A stretch of DNA of 64,000 nucleotides, taken from Fomitopsis serialis (lineage: Eukaryota; Basidiomycota; Agaricomycetes; Polyporales; Fomitopsidaceae). Shown here in pieces: positions 56,895 to 64,000 of this stretch. Location of the stretch: positions 1,178,001 to 1,242,000 of the forward strand of contig NW_025954964.1 in NCBI RefSeq assembly GCF_022376445.1, in the 5' to 3' direction. The notes beneath the pieces are model-generated. The model did not search any database. It saw only the letters and a program-made list of their open reading frames with translations, and was not told where the DNA came from. Within the stretch, counting starts at the first letter, position 1; every line of letters begins with the position of its first letter. Made by a program: the position numbers and the translations under genes.

Positions 56895-57706
56895 ATGGTC
56901 ACCACCTTCACTAACCTCCCGCGCATCTGGAACAAGTTCCAGGCTTATTTCAGGAGGTGAGTGCTTCGCGCGCAGTCTTCGCTCAAAGACGGCTCACAGT
57001 CAAAGACTCATGTCACCAGTGCCTCACCACCTGACTCTGTCGGTGACGACGCCCACTCTGAGGACGATGCTGCTCAATCCGATTCGTCAGAGAGTCGAGA
57101 AACAGAAACGACCACGTATACTGTAACAGAGAGCACACCTCCAGCGGCATCAGAAATACAAACGGACGAGGTCGAACCCGAACCACTGCCCCCCGACGGT
57201 CCGTCTCTACCTTCGCCGCTGCCCTACCTCACGTATCCCGTAGTGGTAATGACCACAACACTACCTGCCACCGAAACTTCACTCCGCCCTTCCCTCACGG
57301 AGACCCTAGAGGCAATAGCGACAAGCACATCCGACCAACCATCCCCCGAACCGACCGCTGCGTCAGCAGCAGCACTCGCAAACCACACGAATTCACGCAC
57401 CTTCACCATTCGTGTCCACCCCTGGTACAACGACGTCGTGCCCCCGGGGCCCGCGCCCGCGCCCACAATCGTCGGGCCTTCCGCCACGATCATCTCAAGC
57501 TCAGAGTCATATTCTTCATCCTCGGCGCCCTCATCTGGCTCACGTTGCGGGCCCTTTGGGCGTCGTTTCGCCGCGCGAGGCGGGCGTGGCGGCGCTTGCA
57601 GGAGCACACGCGGGCGTACGATGAACTGGTCGCGGAGAACGAGGCCCAGGTCGGCCCGGGCGCGGTCATGCAGCCCATGTTCAACCCGCATCGCAATCGC
57701 TGGTGA
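56895..57706 (+). CDS. Single-pass membrane protein of unknown function
   Basis: Exons 56895-56956 and 57020-57706, the latter with an apparent frame break. The N-terminus is TFTNLPRIWNKFQAYFRRS. A long acidic S/T/E-rich region follows (EDDAAQSDSSESRETETTTY), then NSRTFTIRVHPWYNDVVP. At a CCCCCGGGGCCC run (57,441-57,452) the frame must shift for the protein to continue into a membrane segment (LRVIFFILGALIWLTLRALW), a basic R/W-rich stretch and the end MFNPHRNRW. I do not recognise the family. The shift point lies in a homopolymer, so an indel error is likely. Confidence 0.55.
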
Positions 57707-58452
57707 CCAAAACAATACTGTCCATTTTGCTATCTTACGCAGCTCCATGAGATGGCGGGCCTGACCGGTTCAGGGCGCATTCATCCTCGGTAGTGGAACG
57801 TTGCAGAATGACCACTGCTGCAGCGACTTCATAGCATAGTAAGATATGGCATGTTATAGCGCATACATTCTGGGACCTTGGGAGTAGATGGTAGCGAGAT
57901 CTCCATGGGGCTGAGACTAACACCACCCGTTTCGGGCCTTTCTGCGGGCGTTGTTACACGGTTGGCCGAGCAAAAAGTAGCAGTTCTGAGTACTTCTAGC
58001 AACTTTTAGCAACCGGGACCGATACTGACGATAGAGTACAATTCACTACTCACTGTTTTATGCTACCTGCCTTCGCGTGAGTGTACCATTGCTTCACGGT
58101 ACTTACCTTTCGTACATGTACTTAGGCAGCGTTCAGTATCTTGAGCTCGCGACATTTGTAAACAGCGCAGCTGCCCTGCGTGATCAGGCCTGCGTTGGAC
58201 TACACTGTTGAGTCGTGACCCTGGCCATCCGTGCGTCGGGATTTTATAACACTCGTTGATCAGCTCAGCTGGCACAGCAGTAGAATGATACAGTGTCATG
58301 GAGCATGCGAATATTCAGCGAAACAGCCATAGGCCAATAGCGGAGGAGTACATGATGCGTAAGCTGGTGCGTGGCGACGTCGATGACTTGCAAATACCCT
58401 CTCCCTCCCCACGAGCGCGGCCCAATGCAGGGCAGATGAGACGGAAGCTGGC
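57707..58452. other. Convergent intergenic region
   Basis: About 745 bp between the stop of the membrane-protein gene (+) and the RPL39 stop (-). Only short chance frames are seen. Confidence 0.5.
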
Positions 58453-58770
58453 TTAGATGTTGAGCTTCGTGCGCCTCCAGTGACGGCGCTTGGCGTTGTA
58501 CTAATGCCAGGGTTTAACAGTTGCTGCGGGTGGAACGAGCACATTACGCACCTGGATTTTCGTGTCCGACTTCAAGCGGAACCACTGGGGATGGGCCTGC
58601 CAGAGTACGTTAGTTAAAGCAACCCTTGGGACGCACTGGCATACACACCGGTTCTGGCGGGCAGCCTTCGCGAGGATGCGCTTCGTGCGGAAAGTCTTTT
58701 GGGAAGGCTGCAAAGCACAGAGGGAGTCAGCCTACATCATCTGCGAGCAACTGGACGCAGTACGGACCAT
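58453..58770 (-). CDS. RPL39: 60S ribosomal protein eL39
   Basis: The smallest basic protein of the large subunit, lining the exit tunnel; 51 residues. Exons, minus strand: 58770-58768 (the ATG alone), 58707-58649, 58596-58552, 58500-58453. The order is PSQKTFRTKRILAKAARQNR, then PIPQWFRLKSDTKIQ, then YNAKRRHWRRTKLNI and stop, matching the near-invariant family. The third exon is one base short: a run of four Cs (+ strand G at 58,587-58,590) stands where the PIPQW codons need five. A real frameshift would destroy an essential protein, so this is almost certainly a sequence error. It diverges from the FKBP gene across about 260 bp. Confidence 0.92.
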
Positions 58771-59029
58771 CGTTCTTGAGGTCGGGGCGGCGTAGACGGT
58801 GGGTAGAGAGGGATGAAAATTAAGGTTAGCGACGGATTGCCCTGTACAGTTCTGACTAAGCACCGCATAAGGGAGTCCATCAATTCGCTCCGGGAACTCT
58901 CTGATCGAATCGGGGAGAGTTCCCACGGATGCTATATTCGCGCCACCTGATGACGCCCAAGGACAGTGGCCACGTCTGCTACGAGTCTACCCAGAGCGCG
59001 ACGCTGCTATTCACCAACACGGATTCAAG

Positions 59030-59683
59030 ATGAGACTTGCTCTCTTCAGCTTGCTTTTTGCTGCGCTCTTCGGTTTGCTGGTTTCCGCAGAGGCGCCTGA
59101 ACCTCCCAGCGACCTCGAGATCCAAACGACTCTTATGCCACCGGACTGCCCAGTGAAGGCAACTAATGGCGATATACTGAAGGTGCACTACGTAAGTTAT
59201 GCAGTCATACCGAGTAACGGTCGAAGGCTCAGATTTCCCGCTTTAGACTGGAAAGCTACTCTCGAACGGTAACAAGTTCGACTCGAGGTAAGTTCGCGCG
59301 CTCTGCTTGAGTCGGGCCTCGTGAACGCAACGTGTCCACCAGCTATGACCGTAAGAAGCCGTTCTCCGTGACCTGTAAGTGTCAGATCAATCTCAGGAAG
59401 CATCACAACCTGACGGGCATCGCTCGCAGTGGGCAGAGGCCAGGTCATCAAGGGCTGGGAGCGCGGGCTCCAAGGAATGTGCGAAGGGGAGAGGCGCACG
59501 CTCATCATCCCCGCGCACCTCGCCTATGGTGAGTGAAGCGGAAGTCTTGTCTAGGCCTCCCCTCATACAATCTGTCTGTCAGGAAACCGCGCCATGGGCG
59601 CAGCGATTCCCGCCAACTCTGCACTCGAGTTCGATGTCGAGCTCATCGAGCTGGATGCTCGAGGCAAACGCGATGAGCTGTAG
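59030..59683 (+). CDS. FKBP-type peptidyl-prolyl isomerase, ER-resident
   Basis: Catalyses cis-trans isomerisation of proline peptide bonds on folding secretory proteins (Fkb2/FKBP13-like). Exons 59030-59191, 59247-59287, 59343-59374, 59430-59528, 59583-59683; 144 residues, no break. A signal peptide ([18 protein letters not shown]) precedes the FKBP domain: [74 protein letters not shown]. The last four residues are RDEL, an ER-retention signal. The active-site aromatic residues of the family are in place by eye. Confidence 0.95.
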
Positions 59684-60133
59684 AATCGAATTCCCTCATA
59701 AGCGATTGCCCACGACCGTGTATGGATTGACTACTGCTAGTTGACGACTTCTTCTGACAAACTACATCGCGCACTGAGCAGGAACAGGTGAAATGCTATC
59801 TCTGCCGGTCAATTCTCTTGGCTGGAAGAAGTCAGTTCACTTGTAAGTCAGGACGTTCGTGTCACAGCCTGCTGTCGACGCAAGCGAGGTGGAGTGACGC
59901 TGCATAGAAGCACACCGTGAACACTCGAACTTCAGATACATTCAGTCAACATGTCAACGTTCAACACTTGACGTTACGATTTCAGATTCGACGGCAACAT
60001 TGCCCGATCCCAACGCACACATCTCCCGATTGGCGATGAATGAATGACTCGTTGGATAGTAATGAAATACAAATCTAAGCCAAGTCTGTCGAGAGAAGCT
60101 AAGGAGTATGCGAGACGGTGTGAGACGGTGTAA
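59684..60133. other. Intergenic after the FKBP gene
   Basis: About 450 bp of mixed composition with no gene seen. Confidence 0.5.
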
Positions 60134-61740
60134 CTATCCACATAGGGCAGAAACTGCATTACAACACCGCGTCCAGCGTTGGGATGCAGCTCCTGTCCTT
60201 AGGCGAGACCGAATTACGTATGGTACAGTATGATAGAGGCGTTCGGGGCACAAGAGACAAAGTCCGGGAAGACCAAGGGAAACTAGGGAAGCCGTTTTGA
60301 CAGTCGAGTGGGCCGAACGCGTTGCGACCGGGAAGGCATAGACCGATCGAAAGGCGAGAAGATGGGGGCCGAGGCGCGTCAATCGTGAAACGAGGCCACT
60401 GTTGTCGAGGGCAGTGAGCCGCAGCGCCGGAGATAGAATGTACAGGAAGGGTACAGCGTGGTATCGGTCGAGGTGAGAGTCGAGCGAAGGAGGCGAACCG
60501 GGATCCAGAGCGGAGGAAGCTGTGGCGATGCAGCGAAACGACGAAGAGCGCGGCGACATGGAGTTGATACAGACGAAGGCGTGAGCGGCTGGTAACAACC
60601 GTGCTTGAGGCAGATGGGATCGCAGCAACAGCAAGACGACTTCGAAGTGGAAACGATTCTGCACGGTAATAAAGCAGCCTGACAGGGGAGGCGAAACGAT
60701 GCAAAACGGAGATGACAGCATGTGCGACTCGAGCTGCGATGGGCGACTTGCGGGGGAGGGCGAAGAACAAAGCCGACTGAGACCAGAATGACGAAAACTA
60801 GGCCAGAACGAGACAGCCACTAGGAGACTGTGGGCAAGTATGAGAGGAGAATGCGGGAGAGGCACGACCGAGGTGAGGCAGAATGCAGGACTGGGGCGTA
60901 TTCCGGAAGAGGCAGGCAGAGGCAGGGACGCGGGCTTGAGTCGAGGCAGATGAGCAGTCGCGGCTAAGGATCCAGAGGCGAGAAGTATGGATAAGGCAGA
61001 CCGAGACACAGGCTGGATGATCAGGCTGGGAACGTAAATTCTTGGGAACGACAGGCAGAGTGCAAAGTCCTTGAGGCGGTGAAGTCGAGGCAATGACCGG
61101 CGAATGAATTCCGGGGGGAGGCAGGAGCGATATACTGGCGCAGAGATGGAGGACTCGGACTTGAGGGGCTCCGATCGCGATGCCTCCGTTGCAAGGCTGG
61201 TGTGAGGAACGGCGAAGTCGGACAAGACGAGACCCAGATTGGAGACAGAGAGAGTTGGGTGAACAGATGACCCAAAGAGGTAAACCAAGGTGGTGACCAG
61301 ATGATGACAGACCGGAGAAGGGAACAGACGATGAAACGAAGCCAGAGACAGAACGAACCGAGGTAGAGAAGCCACAAACCGAGTACCGGGGAGAGAAGAC
61401 CAAGACGAACCCGAGACGTGGATAGGGTGTAGCGCGTGAGACTTGGGAAAGCCGGATCTCTGCGTCATCTCTGTCGGCCGTGCACAAGCCAACACTAGTG
61501 AGACGACACAGAGAACGGGTGGTGCCACTGGGGTTGACCTGCCAGGAGTCACCAGACGGCCGCGCGACCGGGTATTGTCGAATGCGATGTCGACCGATGT
61601 CGACGAACCAGACCAAAACCAAAGGAGATGAGTTCTCCATAAAGGCAACGCAGGCATCCGTCTCCAGGACGAGCCTAGCAAACACATCATCAATGATGAG
61701 AAGACAGAAATTGAAGTGAGCACGTACAAGCGAAGACCTA
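60134..61740. repeat. Purine-rich strand-asymmetric tract, probably noncoding
   Basis: Over about 1.6 kb the + strand is dominated by A and G, with recurring words such as GAGGCAG, GAGACAG and CGAGGCA; several 60-base lines are about 70-75 % purine by eye. As a result the minus strand, being pyrimidine-rich, contains few stop codons and shows overlapping frames of about 615 and 316 codons. Their products are S/L/P-rich, lack any domain and overlap each other, so I do not call them genes. No terminal repeats or transposase remnants were seen. Confidence 0.55.
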
Positions 61741-61749
61741 TGAACCACA

Positions 61750-62726
61750 TCATCCCGTATTTTGCAAACGACGATACCCGGGTTGGCGACGAGAGAAGAA
61801 CAGAGCCGAAGGATAGTATGTGTCTTTGAGAGTCCACCACGCCTGCAGAAGCAGCCCAGGGATAGGTGCTAGCCACTCCAGCATATCGATGATTGTCCAG
61901 AGCAATGCATTTGCCCGCCAAGCCAGGATGATGCCCGAGGTCCAGTAGCCAAGACGCGGCAAGTCGCCTTTCTTCATGCAACGCTTCTCGAACGTCAGGA
62001 TGGACAGCTCGTGATGTCGCACGAATTGAACATCGTCAGGCGCGGCAGCAAAAGGGACCTGCTCGCTCCAGAAGGTGTTGTTAGGGGCCCAGGCGATTCT
62101 GGTGAGATAGACATCATAAGAGACGTAGTCGGGCTTCGTTTCCGCGGCCTCGGGCGTTTGGATAGTGGGAGCCTCGGGAATCGACCAGTCGAGCTCGGGT
62201 ACGTCCACATCCACGAGAGCCGGAGGGGTGCCGATGTCATACTGCGAAGTGTCCCCGATAGACGGGGGACTAGTGGGAAGCAAGTAGTGCAGTTAGATGA
62301 ATGATAAAGTGCATTGAGCATCGACGTGAAAACTTACCATATGCGTCAGGCTCTGCCGTGCCCCCAGCCGACGGAACAATCAGCCAGTCGACCTTTGGGA
62401 AGGGAGGAGCGAGGTCTCCCGGGCGCGTCTGCCACCTATCGGGATCCATCGACGGAGACTCCAGAAGATGGCTGAGCGTGTCCAGAGGTAAGTCGTCTGA
62501 TGCACCAAGGCTGTAGCCACGCGTCTATCAGAATCCTTTCTTTCAAGGCAAGTCGCAATAAGACCACGTACGTGAGAACATAGGCGAGACCGAGCACTAG
62601 AAATCCAGAGCCAATCGTGCGCCTGTTGACGTGCTGGGAGTACCGCGATGCAGAAGCGCTTGAGGTGAGGATGAAGATACTCTTGAGGGCGGCGATGCCC
62701 TTCAAGAGATAGGGCGTGAGGAGCAT
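61750..62726 (-). CDS. Two-helix membrane protein of unknown function
   Basis: Exons, minus strand: 62726-62572, 62510-62338, 62269-61750; about 282 residues. The N-terminus is LLTPYLLKGIAALKSIFILT, then a membrane helix (TIGSGFLVLGLAYVLT). A hydrophilic middle contains DPDRWQTRPGDLAPPFPKVDW and DVDVPELDWSIPEAPT, then YVSYDVYLTRIAWAPNNTFW. A second helix lies near LLWTIIDMLEWLAPIPGLLLQ. The second exon-exon junction is one base out of phase; a missing G at the TATG/GTAAGT donor (about 62,338) would repair it. I do not recognise the family. Confidence 0.6.
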
Positions 62727-63334
62727 AGCTGGGGAAGCTGATGGTTTAAGACGGTGAAAGTGCGCGAGTAGTGCGAGGCGAGCGGGGACGGTAGGTGAAT
62801 GCAGGGAGATGGGCACGGGCTACTTATAGGCCTCGACGCGTCGTGCACGTGAGGGACGAGTTGTTGAATGCGATTCAACAAACCCGCACGTGCGACGCGC
62901 GTCGGGGGCGCATCGCGTCGGGCGATCCGCCACAAGTAGTTCCCCGCGTCCTGATTGGCTGGTCACCAAGTTCACGGTGGCGTACGCGCATCGCCGCCGT
63001 TTCCGAGGGTGACGACCTGAGTTTGTGCGCGTCGACCATGCAAGCCGCGTGAGGTCTACAACATGACAAAGTAAAACCACAGATACTAATGTGAAATTGG
63101 GAGCGGCGGGCACACACCGTTGAACCCCAGGAAGTAGGTAACGTCGCGCATGGCACGGCTCTTCACATTATGACAGACCAACATGACAGCGGGACAAACA
63201 AACATGGCGCACCTTGGTTCGTCTTGCTCTCGCACACCTTTCCCCTCCTCCATCTTCTCCCGCTCATCCACGGCGCCGGTCGGGCCTGGTGCCCGCGCTT
63301 CCCACTGGCATCTACCCCGTTCCCAGCATCCACG
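62727..63334. other. Divergent intergenic region
   Basis: About 600 bp upstream of two divergent genes. A short minus-strand stretch near 63,185-63,110 (SRAMRDVTYFLGFNG before a GT) looks coding but stands alone. Confidence 0.4.
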
Positions 63335-64000
63335 ATGGCACTTTTTGAAGCATATGCCGCCGCCCGCGACGCAACACGGCAGCTCTACTTGTATATCATA
63401 GAAATTGGCCGTCGCCAATTCGGGAAGGTCATACGCAGGACACAACATTTGACGATCAGTGCCTTCGAGGTCGTGCAATACGGCTGGAATACTCGGTTAG
63501 TGGTGCATACTGCATCGACAGTACTCGCTTGTCTAACACGAAACTCACAGCGAACCTAAGTTATCCTTGCCGCAACATGCCAGTGCAGATGACGTTGCTC
63601 CTCGGCCGGCCATCGCCGCTACAGCACCTCCGTTGTCAGCGGGCATTCATGCCAACTTGACCCACTCCGAGGACGATGAAGCCTTGCCACAACACACGTG
63701 TGTAAGCGACGTTCAACCTCCTTGGTCGGCCATCGCCACTGCAGTACCTTTACCTCTCTTGCCAGTACCTCTCCCTCTCTTGCCAGGACCTCCACCTCTC
63801 TTGCCAACCGTGACGAACATTACCAGCTCGGCGCACAATGCAGCCTTGCCGCCACCCATATCACCTGCAACGCTATCTGGCGTATCAGAAGATACTGCGC
63901 GGCCCTCACAACCGCTCACCGGGACGACGCTGGAGCCTCCACGCCATACGCAAGCACAATGCCCCGCGGCGAGCGATTCCCCTGGGTCTGGGGGTCACCC
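63335..64000 (+). CDS. Proline-rich protein of unknown function, 3' partial
   Basis: Exons 63335-63495 and 63551 to the window end. The ATG is in a good context. The first exon is a helical, charged segment (ALFEAYAAARDATRQLYLY, then IEIGRRQFGKVIRRTQHL). The second is A/P/L-rich with a short tandem repeat of PLPLLP-like units near 63,745-63,805. The frame is still open at base 64,000, so the gene continues beyond the window. No family is recognised. Confidence 0.5.

Noticed and set aside
60134..61981. A 615-codon minus-strand open frame as a gene
   Set aside because: It lies in a pyrimidine-rich strand where stop codons are rare, overlaps another long frame, is S/L/P-rich without domains, and its start overlaps the last exon of a better-supported gene.
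1..64000. CRISPR arrays, prokaryotic operons, riboswitches or viral genes
   Set aside because: The spliced eukaryotic gene structure throughout rules out a prokaryotic source, and no spaced direct repeats or viral hallmark proteins were seen.

Overview
The window is nuclear DNA from a filamentous basidiomycete, most likely an Agaricomycete. The basis is many short introns (about 45-70 nt, GT-AG with a few GC-AG), tightly packed genes on both strands, and fungal families such as PRM1, a TKL-like kinase, an F-box protein and paired O-fucosyltransferase-like proteins. Gene models below were spliced by eye from reading frame, splice consensus and protein-family conservation; no search was run.

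Layout. 0-6 kb: the 3' part of MDM31, a DHA1-type MFS transporter, and a Bax-inhibitor-1 protein. 6.7-14 kb: an ELL-type Pol II elongation factor and a large membrane/coiled-coil protein of unknown role. 14.9-24.3 kb: a PSR/SCP-type phosphatase and two paralogous O-fucosyltransferase-like genes flanking KTI12. 25.7-33.7 kb: RPA43 and PAM16 head to head, a secreted protein with dibasic sites, and PRM1. 34.4-45.4 kb: a PAQR/IZH protein, peptidyl-tRNA hydrolase, a 20-exon GH92 mannosidase, an Smr-domain protein and an F-box protein. 46.4-52 kb: a broken, partly CpG-depleted kinase gene, two valine tRNAs, TAF12 and a second kinase-like gene. 52.5-59.7 kb: malate synthase, GET1, a membrane protein, RPL39 and an ER-retained FKBP. 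60.1-61.7 kb: a purine-rich noncoding tract. 61.7-64 kb: a membrane protein and a gene running off the end.

Most genes are housekeeping: mitochondrial biogenesis (MDM31, PAM16, PTH1), transcription (ELL, RPA43, TAF12), translation (RPL39, PTH1, the tRNAs, KTI12), the ER and secretory route (GET1, FKBP, GH92), and mating fusion (PRM1). No metabolic cluster, CRISPR array, virus or intact transposon was seen.

A recurring feature is single-base frame breaks, nearly all deletions and mostly in short homopolymer runs, in conserved genes including RPL39. They are concentrated at 0-3.7 kb, 15-19 kb, 47-58 kb and near 62 kb. Elsewhere 600-1000-codon genes are intact. I read most of them as assembly errors rather than pseudogenes. 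The clearest biological oddity is the CpG-depleted block at 46.4-47.7 kb, which ends exactly at a splice junction inside a kinase gene.
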